In this document: positions 35,883 to 46,869 of the stretch, one piece after another
How the letters are laid out: every line of letters starts with the position of its first letter
Numbering within the stretch: position 1 is the first letter of the stretch
Source of the DNA: Phocoena phocoena
Lineage: Eukaryota > Chordata > Mammalia > Artiodactyla > Phocoenidae
NCBI RefSeq assembly: GCF_963924675.1
Contig: NC_089222.1
Location: 108,763,316 to 108,827,315 of the forward strand
Direction: 5' to 3'
DNA length: 64,000 bases
Notes under the pieces: generated by a model
Database searches by the model: none
Told to the model about the DNA's origin: nothing
The model's input: only the letters and a program-made list of their open reading frames with translations
Program-made: the position numbers and the translations under genes

Positions 35883-35983
35883 TTGGCAGATCCTTGCATC
35901 CTCTGAGGTGTCTTGCGTTCTGTCCACGCCGACTCCGTCTCCCCTTCGGGAGAAACCTGTTCTGCTGGGGCTGGTCCCCGGCA

Positions 35984-35989
35984 ATTTTA
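35984..35989 (+). repeat. Target site duplication (right) of class II LTR
   Basis: Sequence atttta, identical to 34,626-34,631. Confidence 0.9.
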
Positions 35990-36496
35990 TAAATACATAT
36001 CAATAAAGTTATTTTGGAGAGAAACTTCTGCTAAATATCTGAATTAAAGCTCTTATGATTGGAATTTCTCAATATTTAAGATATATTAGAATCAAAAAGT
36101 ATCAATGAATATCAAGTTAACTGTGAAATATTTCAAAATTAGTATCTGTGGAAAACAGTATGTGAACTCATCATATATCTGATGGTGTGTCAAAGTTAAG
36201 TGCATTACTCAGATTATCTTTACATAATAAAAGCAGAATTTCTTTAATTTGAATAGTTTGGTTGAAATAAATAAGTCAACAGAAAATGCTCTTAAACAAA
36301 CAGTAGAATGTAATTACAACAAAGTTAGAATTTGAACACAAGATCAAAGGGAATATGTGAATGCTTAAACTTACATATTTTACTCTATTTGATTCCAATA
36401 ATTACCACTCTCTTTGTAAGATTTTGGTTTTAGATTTAGAATTAAATTAAATTCTAAATCTCTAATACATGTATCATACCACCTTAATTTTTATTG
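35990..36496. other. Non-coding DNA, nothing recognised
   Basis: AT-rich spacer between the solo LTR and the full-length L1. Confidence 0.35.
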
Positions 36497-37859
36497 AATA
36501 CTGTAGAGATTGATCAAGAGGGTTGAGCAGGAGGACATGGAACTCACCTCCCCCCAATGAACACATCAAAAATACATCTACATGTGGAAAAATTCTCACT
36601 GAAAACAAATTGGAAACTGTTAGAAAGACTCCTATACAACCAAGGTTGTAAGAAAGATCCACAGGTTATCAGGTAGGAGCAAAGAAAATCAATAAGATCA
36701 GGACCTGTGTCCTTGGGAGGAAACTCAGAGGAAAAGGGAGATTACATGATCAAAGACCTGCCCTGTTGAGTGAGTGGTTCAAGCCCCAGATTGCACACTC
36801 TAGTCCTGGGGTCTTAAGTAGGGGAGACAAACCCCCTTGGCTGGTTGGAAGACTGCTGGACTAATAGGAGGGCTGTGGGAAACCTAGATTCCACTTCTGA
36901 GGAGCATGTATTCACTGGTTTGCCCCCAGGCAGAGCAGAAAATGGATAGAGGACTGCTCCAATAGCTGCTGGGTTTCACACAACTGCCTTGCTGCATGCC
37001 TCAGCCTGAGCTAAGTGAACACCACAGCCCTGTTTACTCCACATTGCAGTGCAGCATTGGATCTAGGACTGCCACAACTGGGAAGAAAGCTTGGCCATTG
37101 GACACAGAGGCAACTTGGTTCAGAGCCCGTACCTGGACAGTGGTGGCCATTGTCGACACTTCTCAAGCAGCCCATCAGAAGCAGCCCAGATCTCTGATGG
37201 CAGCTGGTCCATCACATCTCATGGACCAATATACACTGAGAGTCCATGCAGACCCTACCTGCCCTGTAGTGCAGCTCCACAGCAGGGTGAAGGTGATGGG
37301 AGCTGGGAGGTGTGATCAGCTATGAGGAAAAAAGGGGACTTTGATCCAAGGCTGCATCTGAGCAGAGTGAAGGGAAACTATGCTGGCATCTGCACAGGCA
37401 GCACATGGGAGACAGCTTGGATTTCTGTCTGTAGCCAACACAATCTGAGAGCCTGCACAGGCCCCCATCATTCAGCAGTCTCTGCTTCTGGGGCAAGGAT
37501 CATGGTAATAGAAGTGGAGAAAGCACACACTTAAAGGGAACAATGTCAGCCTGGGCTCAACCCTCCGAGCTTCTGCTCCAGTAACTTGGGATCAGATCCC
37601 ACCCCTGATAGGGTGGGGCTGGCAGTGAGCAGAGGGAAAGTCCTGCCTCACACCAGGCTCCAGCTCTGGCCTCTTAATCTCTAGCCCCACCCATACCAAG
37701 ATGACAGCTGCCAGCACAGCATAAGGAAAGACATGACTTGTGTCCGTGTAAAATCCAGCTCTCCCACCAAAGGCATTGGATACATAAAGTCTGTATAGGG
37801 AAGCTACCACATAAGGACACCATTTCAAGACCACAATAGGAAACTGATTGACCTAAATT

Positions 37860-38770
37860 CACAGAGGCAGAGAAAGTTAAATAAAATGAAAAGGCAGAGG
37901 TACTATTCTCAATTGAAAGAGCAAGAGAAAAACCCTGAAAAAATAATGGAACAGAAATAAACAAATTACAAATAAATAATTCAAAGCACTTGTAATAAGA
38001 ATGTTAACTGAATTAGGGAAAAGAATAGATGAATGCTGTGAGATTTTTAACAAGGAACTAGAAAATATAGAAAAGACCTAATCAGAAATGAAGAATTCAA
38101 TAACTGAAACAAAAAACCCACTAGAAGGAATGAATCACAGGAATAATTGAAACAGAAGAACACACAAGTTATCTGGAAGATAGAATAATGGAAATCAACC
38201 AATCAGAACAGCAAAATTAAAAACAAAATTAAAAAAAGAAAACAATTTAAAATGTCTGTTGTATAACACTTAGCATTCCAAAATTCACGTTATAGGAGTC
38301 TCAGAAAAAGAAGAGAGAGAGAAGTGCACTGAAAACATATTTGATGAAATTATGGCTGAAATCCTCCCAAACATAAAGAAGGAAACAGATATCCATGTAC
38401 AGGAAGTAGAGAGGGTCCCAAACAAGATGAACTCAAACAGACCCATAGCAAGACATATTATAATTAAAATGGCACAAGTTAAAGATAAGAGGGAATGCTA
38501 AAGGAAGCAAGAGAAAAACAAAGAATCATACACAAGGGAATCCCCATAAGGCTATCAGCTTCTTTTTCTGCAGAAACTTTGCAAGCCAGAAGGGAGTGGC
38601 ATTATATATTCCAAGTGCTGAAAGGGAAAACCCTGCAACCTAAAATACTCTACCCAGCAAGATTATCATCTAGAATTGAAGGATGGTTAAAGAACTTCTC
38701 AGACAAGCAAAAATTAGAAGAGTTCATCAATACTAATTTGACACTAAAATAAATATTAAAGGGTCTTCTC
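37860..38770 (+). pseudogene. L1 ORF1 remnant
   Basis: The coiled-coil region is shredded. The C-terminal domain is readable at 38,495-38,752 ('LQARREWHYIFQVLKGKTLQ', then 'RLSSRIEGWLKNFSDKQKLE'). It matches the C-terminal domain of the younger L1 at 30,061-30,334. Confidence 0.85.
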
Positions 38771-40561
38771 TAATTGGTAAATAGGTAATTTTTGGAAAGG
38801 GAAATTCCTACCAGGAAATATAAACATATAGTAAGGCTGAAAATCAACCACTTAAATAAGCTAGTACAAAAAATAAAATACAAAAAAAATTTAAAAGCAA
38901 CTGTAACTACAGTAAACAGTTCAGAAATAAACGTGAAGATGTAAAATATAACCTCAAAAACATAAAATGTGGAGGAGGGCAATAAAATATGTGGATCTTT
39001 TAGGATATATCTGAACTTAAATGACTACCAGTTTAAGACAAGTAGATATAGTTATAGGTCAACATATATGAACTCATGGTTACCACAAATCAAAAACCTA
39101 CAATAGGTACAGAAAAGCTATAAAGGAACATAAGCATACTACTAAAGAAAATAATCTAACCACAGAGAACAAACAAGAAGAAGAAGAAATAAACAGAGAA
39201 GAACTATAAAAACAACCAGAAAAAAGTAACCAAATTGCAATAATTACACACATATCAATAATTACTTAAAACGTCAATGGACTAAATGCTCCAATCAAAA
39301 GACATAGGGTGGCTGATTGGATAAAAGAACAAAACCTATCTATATGCTGTGTGCAAGAGACAAACTTCAGAGCTAAAGACACACACAGACTGAAAGTGAA
39401 AAGATGGAAAAAGATAATTCATACAAACGGAAATGACAAGAAAGTGGGGTAGCAATACCAATATCAGACAAAATAGATTTTAAAACAAAGGCTATAACAA
39501 AACACAAAAAATATATTATATAATGATAAAGGAATCAATTCAAAAACAGTATATTACACTTGTTAACATATAGGCATCCAATACAGGAGCACCTAAATAG
39601 ATAAAGAAAATATTAACAGATTTAAAAGTAGAAGACAATAATACATTAACAGTAGGGGGCATTAACATGCCACATACATAAATGGACAGATCATCCAGAC
39701 AGAAAATCAATAAAGCCAACAGTGGTCTTAAGTGACCCTATAGAGTAGCTGGATTTAATCGATATCTATAGGACATTAACATACAAAAATAGCACAATAC
39801 ACAGTCTTTTCAAATGCACATGTAATATTCTCTAGAATATATCACATGCTAGGCTACAAAACAGGTCTTACAAATTTTTTAGGGTAGAAATTATACCAAA
39901 ATTTTTTTTCCGACCACAGCAGTAAGAAACTAGAAGTCAATTACAGAAAGAAAAATGGGAAAAGAACAACCATGTGGAGACTAACCAAAAGGCTACTAAA
40001 TAACCAATGGGTCAAAGAGGAAACCAAAAAGGAAATCAGAAAATACCTCGAGACAAATGAAAGTGGAAACACAACTTTCCAAAATGTATGGGATGCAACA
40101 AAAGTAATTCTAAGAGATAAGTTTATACTGATACAGGCCTTCCCCAGGAAATAAGAAAAATCTCAAATAAACAACCTAAAAACCATCTAAAGGAACTAGA
40201 AAAGGAAGAACAAACAGAGACCACAGTTTGCAAATGGAAGCAAATAATAAACATTAGAGAAGAAATAAATAAAATAGAGACCAAAATATAATAGAAAAAT
40301 AAATGAAACCAAGAGGTGGATTTTTGAAAAGAAAAAAAATTGATAAACCTTTAGCAATGCTCACCAAGAAGAAAAGAGAAAGGACCCAAATAAAATCAGA
40401 AATGAGAGAAAAAAATCACAATTGATACCACAGAGATACAAAAAAATCATAAGAGTACACTATGAACAATTATATGCCAAAAATTTGGATACTCTAGAGG
40501 AAATGGACAAATTTCTAGAAACATACAACCTGCCAAGACTGAATCAAAAAGAAACAATTTG

Positions 40562-40957
40562 GGGACTTCCCTGGTGGTCCAGTGGTAAAGAATCCACTTT
40601 TCAATGCAGGGGAAACAGGTTTGAGCCCCTGTTGGGGAACTAAGATCCCACATGCCGCAGGGCAAATGAGCCCATGCACCACAACAATTGAGCTCACCCA
40701 CCTCAGTGAGAAAGCCCATGTGCTGCAAACTACAGAGCCCATGCACCCTGGAACCCTAAGTGGCACAACTAGAGAGAGAAAACCTGCACACCACAATTGG
40801 AGAGAAGGCCAAGTGCCACAACTAGAGAGAAATCCAAGCAGACCACGAGCTCTAACGAAAAAGATCCCACATGCTTCAACAAAGATGCCATGTGCTGCAA
40901 CTAAGACCCAATGCAGCCAAAAAAAAAAGGAAAATAAATAAATAAAATAATAAAAAC
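40562..40957 (+). mobile_element. CHR-type SINE (long form) in L1
   Basis: Starts 'gggacttccctggtggtcca', has 'caatgcaggggaaacaggtt', 'gttggggaactaagatccca' and several 'gtgccacaactagagagaa' units, and ends in an AAAT-rich tail. A perfect 12-bp duplication, 'agaaacaatttg', lies at 40,550-40,561 and 40,958-40,969. Confidence 0.95.
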
Positions 40958-42716
40958 AGAAACAATTTGAACAGATAGATCACTAGTAATGAAATTTAAT
41001 TTGTAATTAAAAAAAAGTCCCAGCAAATAAAGTCCAGGACTGAATAGCTTTATAGGGGAATTCTACCAAGCAAATAAAGAAGCATTAATACATCTTTGAG
41101 AAGCTAATCCTTCTCAAACTATTCCAAAAATTGAAGAGGAAGGAACACTTTCAAATTCATTCTACAAGGCCATCATTACCCTGATAGCAAAACCAGACAA
41201 GAGATACAACAAAAAGGAAAATTACAGGCCAATGTCTTTGAATTATATATTTGCAAAAATCCTCAAAAAGTATTAGCAAACAGATCCAACAATATATAAA
41301 AAGATCATATACCATGAGCAAGTGGGATTTACTCCAGGGATGCAAAGGTGGTTCAATATTTGCAAATCAGTCAATGGGATATACCACATTAACAAAGAAA
41401 GGACAGAAGTCACATGATCATCTCAATAGATGTGGCATTTGACAAAGTTCAACATCCATTCATGATAAAAAACTCTCATCAAAGTAGGTATAGAGGGAAC
41501 ATATCTCAAAACAAAAATGTGTTATTTATGCTAAGCTCACAGCTAACATAATTTCAATGGTGAAATGTTGAAGCCTTTCCTCTAATTTCAGGAGAAAAAC
41601 TAGGATGCCCACAATCACCACTGCTATTTAAAATAGTATTGGAAGTCCTAGTTACAGCAATTGGACAAAAAACAAGAAATGAAAGACAACCACATTTGAA
41701 GGAAATAAGTAAACTCACTATTTGCAGATTACACAACACTGTATATAGAAAACTTTAAATTCACCACTAAAAAACTATCAGAAATAATAAATGAATTCAG
41801 TTAAGTTGCAGGATACAAGATTAATATACACACATATGTGGCTTTTCTAAAGTAATAATGAACTAACAAAAAGAGAGAAAGGAAATAAACAATTCTGTTT
41901 AAAATCACATCAAAAACAATAAAATACCTAGGAATAAGCTTAACCGAGGAGATGTAAGACATACACTCTGAAAACTATAAAACACTGATAAAGGAAATTG
42001 AATAGACTACAAAGAAATGAAAATATGTCCTATGCTCTTGTATTGGAAGAATTAATATTGTTAAAATGGCCATACTACCCAAAGCAATATACAAATTTAA
42101 TGCAATCTTTATCAAAACACTCATGACATTTTTCTTGGAACTAGAACGAATACTCTAAAAATTTATATGGAATCAGGAAAGACCCCAAGTAGTCAAAGCA
42201 ATTTAAGGAAAAAGAATAAAGCTAGAGATATCACACTCCCTGACTTCAGACTATACTACAAAGCGACAGTCATCAAAACATCATGGTACTGGAACAAAAC
42301 AGACACATAGATCAACACAATAGAATAGAGAGCTCAGAAATAAACCCACACACCTATGGTCAACTAATCTATGACAAAGGAGGCAAGAATATATAATGGA
42401 GGATAGAAAGTCTCTTCAATAAGTAGTACTGGGAAAACTGTAAAGCTACATGTAAAAGAATGTGATTAGAACATTTCCTCACAAAATACAAAAAATAAAC
42501 TGAAAATGGATTAAAGGCCTAAATATAAGATCTGAAACCATAAAATTCCTAGAAGAGAATATAAGCAAAACACTCTTTGACATAAATCATAGCAATATTT
42601 TTGGGTCTGTATTCTAAGGCAAGAAAAAAAATAAAAGCAAACATAAACAAATGAGATCTAATTAAACTTGAAAGCTTTTGCACAGCAAAGGAAACCATCA
42701 TCAAAACAGAAAGACA

Positions 42717-42952
42717 GGGCTTCCCTTGTGGCACAGTGGTTGAGAGTCCACCTGCTGATGCAGGGGACGCAGTTTTGTGCCTCAGTCCGGGAGGATCCCA
42801 CATGCCGTGGAGCGGCTGGGCCCGTGAGCCATGGCCACTAAGCCTGCACGTCCGGAGCCTGTGCTCCACAATGGGAGAGGCCACAGCAGTGAGAAGCCTG
42901 TGTACCACAAAAAAACAAAAAAACAAAACAACAACAACAACAAAAAAAAACC
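42717..42952 (+). mobile_element. CHR-type SINE (short form) in L1
   Basis: Starts 'gggcttcccttgtggcacag', has 'ctgctgatgcaggggacgca' and 'gagcggctgggcccgtgagc', and ends in an A-rich tail with CAA repeats. The target duplication is not clear. Confidence 0.92.
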
Positions 42953-43236
42953 CACGTACTAAGTGAGAGAAAATAATTGCAAATGATATGCCCTACAAGG
43001 GTTTAAGATCTAAAAATATATAAACAGCTCATATAATTCAATATCAAAAAACAAATGACCCAATTAAAAAATGGGCAGAAGACTTGAATAGACATTTTTC
43101 CAAAGAAGAATACAGATGGCTAACAGGCACATGAAAAGATGCTCAACATCTCTAATTAGAGAAATGTAAATCAAAGCAACAATGAAATATCTTCTCACAC
43201 ATTTCAGAATGGTTATCATCAAAAATACTATGAGTG

Positions 43237-43436
43237 GGGCTTCCCTGGTGGCACAGTGGTTGGGAGTCCTCCTGTTGATGCAGGGGACATGGATTCATGC
43301 CCTGGTCCAGGAGGATCCCGCGTGCCACAGAGCGGCTGGGCCCGTGGGCCATGGCTGCTGGGCCTGTGTGTCCGGAGCCTGTGCTCCACAACGGGAGAGG
43401 CCGTGGCGGTAGGAGGCCCGCATACTGGAAAAAAAA
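43237..43436 (+). mobile_element. CHR-type SINE (short form) in L1
   Basis: Starts 'gggcttccctggtggcacag' and contains 'ctgttgatgcaggggacatg' and 'ctgggcccgtgggccatgg'. The flanks 'aatactatgagtg' (to 43,236) and 'aatactatgaatg' (from about 43,440) are the target duplication. Confidence 0.94.
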
Positions 43437-43718
43437 AAAAATACTATGAATGACAAATGTTGGTGAAGATGGGGAGAAAAGGGAACCATTGTATAATGGT
43501 AGTGAGAATTTAAATTGGTGCAGCCACTATGGAAGACATTATGGAGTTTCTTTAAAAAACTAAAAATAGAACTACCATGTGATCCAGAAATTCCACTCCC
43601 TGGAATATAACTAAATAAAATAAAAATAGTAATTTTAAAAGACAAATGCACCTCAATGTTCATAGCAGCACTATTTATAATAGCCAAGATATGGAAGCAA
43701 CTCAAGCACTGTAGGTAG

Positions 43719-43720
<2 letters not shown>

Positions 43721-43762
<42 letters not shown>
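43721..43762. repeat. (GT)n microsatellite in L1
   Basis: 21 pure GT units in the C-terminal part of L1 ORF2, close to the consensus position at which the L1 at 26.6 kb also carries a dinucleotide run. Confidence 0.96.
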
Positions 43763-43765
<3 letters not shown>

Positions 43766-44217
43766 AAGGAGAATTATTAATACTTAGCCATAAAGAAAAG
43801 AATAAAATTCTGCCATTTGCAGCAATGTGGATGGACCTAGAGAATATTATGTTTAGTGAAATTAGTCAGACAAAGATAAACACTCTGTGATATCACTTAC
43901 ATGTGGAATCTAAGAAATAACACAGAGGAATGTATGTAGCAAAACAAAAACAGACTCACAGATACAGATAACAAATTAGTGGTTACCACTTGGGAGAGGG
44001 CGCAGCAAGATAAGGGAATGAGATTAAGACATACAAAATACATGTATGAAATAGATAAGCAAGAATGATCTACTGTACAGCACAGGGAAATATAGCCATT
44101 ATTTTATAAATTTTAATGAAGTATAATCTATAAAAATACTGAATTACTAAGCTGTATGCCTGAAACTAATATAATATTTTAAATACACTATAGTTCAATA
44201 AAAATAAAATACTGTAG

Positions 44218-46144
44218 GAATTCTTTAAATTTTAGCATAAAGAATTCATTCTGAGAAGTATGGATTTTTATTTGGTGGTATCCAGGTCTTCTAGCCAACA
44301 TAAATTTTTCCAAGTCCCTATATTATTAAATTTAATGGATTTATAAAAAAAAATATTTTAACATAAAATCAATTTGCTTTACTATAGGTAATTTAAATAA
44401 TTAATCTGAATATATATTCTTGGCTGTGTACTTTTTCTTTCTTTTTTTAAACAGAATTATTTTCTGGGCTAATAAACTTTTAGACCAAATAACAATAAAC
44501 TTTTTAATGATAAGGTTTATATATTGGCTTATCTTCTCCAAGCTCTTAGATAACCCAAGCAAAAAGTGAATGAGGATATCTGAGCTTATGATGATTAATA
44601 GAAGAATGAAGAGTTCTTCAAACCTGAGAAAATTCCATAGTTTAGAGGGAAATTGGCATATCCAATAGAATACAGGCACAAACCAGAATTGAACTACTAA
44701 AAATGTCGTGAATTAAACTTAAGCTACTAAATTGGGTTTCAAATTCCTTGTTAGTGTAAACTGTAATATATCTTAATATATCTTATCATTCAGTATATCA
44801 TAATAATCCTTTTGAATTCAAATCAGCTGGCTGAAACATCTCTTCAATTTTACTCTAGAAGTCAATGGCAAACAGAATGTGAAATAAAATCAACTTGTTT
44901 AGAATGTATGCATTCAATATGTTTACCTCTATGATTTTCCTACATATATTCAAGAAAATGGAGTTTAAAGAAATGTTTTTACAATGAATATCTACCCTAC
45001 CGCTCCCCAACAAAACTGGCCTAAGCCTTCAGAAGATTCTAAGAATTACAGAACTAAATGTCCTACTTTCAGGAAGGGACCCTTAATACAAAAGATACAT
45101 TTACAAAACTGCTTTCATTACCTATGAATACCACAAAGAAAAGTGACAGTGTTGCATAAGCACAGAACTGCATCATCAGAAGTTAGATGAAGAATACATT
45201 TCTTTATCCAACTTTAACTGATGAGAATAAATAACTGGAGAAAATTTACAGAGAATAAAATACCAACAGAAGTCTCCAAAAGTGACACAAGGAAAATAAG
45301 GGGCTCATTTTCTAAATTCTGTGAGAGAGCACTAGAATAAATCAGGGGAATCACGCATTATGTGGTAACTTTTACAATTTTATGCTTCTTTACACGTTTT
45401 ATTAGTTGAAAGACAATTTCTATTTACGGTGGAGCACAGGGAAATTCTGACAGTGAAGAATTCTGCTTCTCAGAGTGAAAAGTATTTCCCTTAAAAATAA
45501 GTAGAGATAAGAATAACTTTATTGCTAGGCTGTTAAATCCAGAGACAATTTTTTTCAATTATTATTTTGAATAATTTTTAAAATTTAGAATCATTAAAAA
45601 TTGGTAAGTAGATTACAACTTCTGATCCAAGGAAGTGGCTGCTAGACATACACTTCTTGACAATCTGACCTAAATGGCAGCATGACAACATGAGCCAGTG
45701 CATAGAGTCAGAAAGGGTTTAAATAACTAACATATAATCTGGTGAACAAATATACCTGTGGTGACATTTGTAAGTATAATATCTTCAACCTAAGCCATGT
45801 GCAGCTAGGATAATAATATATCTGGCTACAACTGAACAATAATATACAACTTATACTTAATGTTTAATTCCTAAACACTTTAATATTTATGTACTTCTTC
45901 ACTTCCTATAATCATGGTTTTACAAAATATTATGGATTTTGAGTTTTGGGCTATAATCTGTGTTTTAAATAAGAAAAAGTGAAACAAATAATTAGACATA
46001 ATGAATTTAAAATGTTTCAGTGTGATACTTATATCTACAATGTTACTATCAGAGGAAAGACAACATATGATGTAGAGGATAAACTTGCCTTTTGTAAATT
46101 TGATTCCAAAATTATACTTAAAGTATTATTTTACTTTCAGGTTT
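44218..46144. other. Mostly unique non-coding DNA
   Basis: AT-rich, nothing recognised. Minus-strand ORF 44,401-44,679 and + ORF 45,979-46,170 have no domain features. Confidence 0.4.
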
Positions 46145-46152
46145 TCTTAAAC

Positions 46153-46280
46153 CATTTCTGGGCAAACTAAAGCCAATGGGCCAAACCTGGTGATCACTTG
46201 TTTTTATTTAAAAACAAAGTCATTGAAAAACAGTCATGTCATCTGTCACTACTTTTGCACACAATAACTTTGCATATCAG
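46153..46280 (-). mobile_element. hAT-type DNA transposon, left half of a split copy
   Basis: 'ctgggcaaactaaagccaat' and 'gggccaaacctggtgatcac' are the reverse complement of the 3' end of an abundant non-autonomous hAT. The other half is at 52,606-52,681. Flanks 'tcttaaac' (46,145-46,152) and 'ttctaaac' (52,682-52,689) are a diverged 8-bp target duplication, as hAT transposases make. Confidence 0.8.
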
Positions 46281-46504
46281 TATCTTAGTCTGTTTGGGCT
46301 GCCATAACAGGCTGGGTTGCAACCACAGACTCCGTAGCATATAAACAAAATAAATTTTTTCCCACAATTCAAGAAGCTTAGAAACTGGATCTGAGCACCA
46401 ACATGGTCAGATGAGGGCCTTCTTCCTGGTCACTAACTTTTCCTTTATCTTCACCTGGTGCAAAGGGCTAGGGCACTCTCTGTGATCTCTCTCTACTTTC
46501 CTTT
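46281..46504 (-). mobile_element. MaLR-type (MLT1/MST) LTR, left part of a split copy
   Basis: 'tatcttagtctgtttgggct', 'gccataacaggctgggttgc' and 'cagactccgtagcatataaa' are the reverse complement of a MaLR LTR 3' end. The other end of the LTR is found after the L1, up to 52,605. Confidence 0.75.
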
Positions 46505-46869
46505 TTTAACATCTTTATTGGAGTATAATTGCTTTACCATGTTCTGTTAGTTACTGCTGTATAACAAAGTGAATCACCAATATGTATACTTAAATTCCTA
46601 TATCCCCTCCCTCTTGCATCTCCCTCCCACCCTCCATATCCCACCCCTCTAAGTAGTCACAAAATACTGAGTTGATCTCCCTGAGCTATGCGGCTGCTTC
46701 CCACTAGCTATCTATTTTACATTTGGTAGTGTATATATGTCAGTGCCACTCTCCTACTTCGTTCCAGCTTGCCCTTACCCCCCTGAGTCCTTAAGTCCAC
46801 TCGCCACATGTGCATCTTTATTCCTGTCATGCCCCTAGGTCCTTTTTTTTTTTAGATTCCATATATATA

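Larger units (their letters stand above)
34632..35983 (+). mobile_element. Class II (betaretrovirus-like) solo LTR, 1,352 bp, with internal ORF
   Basis: Begins 'tgtcgggagcc' and ends 'tggtccccggca', so the ends are TG...CA with a short imperfect inverted repeat (tgtcggg / cccggca). It is flanked by identical 6-bp target duplications. No gag, pol or env lies next to it, so internal sequence was lost by LTR-LTR recombination. In order it holds a 174-codon ORF (34,720-35,244), six 39-bp repeats (35,324-35,554), a TATA box (35,853), an AATAAA (35,877) and a GC-richer 3' end. Inferred division: U3 to about 35,880, a very short R, and U5 to 35,983. The 'tgt(c/t)gggagcc' start is also seen in IAP-like class II LTRs. 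It lies at the right edge of the old twin-primed L1. Confidence 0.9.
39250..43917 (+). pseudogene. L1 ORF2 remnant with three SINE insertions
   Basis: Endonuclease words begin near 39,270 ('acgtcaatggactaaatgct'). The polymerase motif at 41,721-41,732 reads FADY in place of FADD, so the catalytic Asp is lost. Multiple frameshifts and stops. The SINEs split it within the endonuclease-RT linker (40,562) and twice in the C-terminal region. Confidence 0.88.
36507..44207 (+). mobile_element. Full-length old L1 carrying three SINEs
   Basis: 5' UTR starts near 36,515 with 'gaggacatggaactcacctc', the usual L1 opening. ORF1 and ORF2 remains follow, and the 3' UTR ends near 44,207 with 'tatagttcaataaaaataaa'. 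'aatactgtag' occurs at 36,497-36,506 and again at 44,208-44,217, the probable target duplication. Without its three SINEs (40,562, 42,717 and 43,237) it is about 6.85 kb. The coding regions are broken throughout. Confidence 0.9.

Noticed and set aside
36996..37325. 109-codon ORF in a GC-richer stretch that could look like an exon
   Set aside because: It lies in the 5' UTR of the full-length L1 and has no splice or domain support.
42549..42926. 125-codon minus-strand ORF
   Set aside because: Produced by the antisense of a SINE and its L1 flank; the same peptide words recur at other SINEs.
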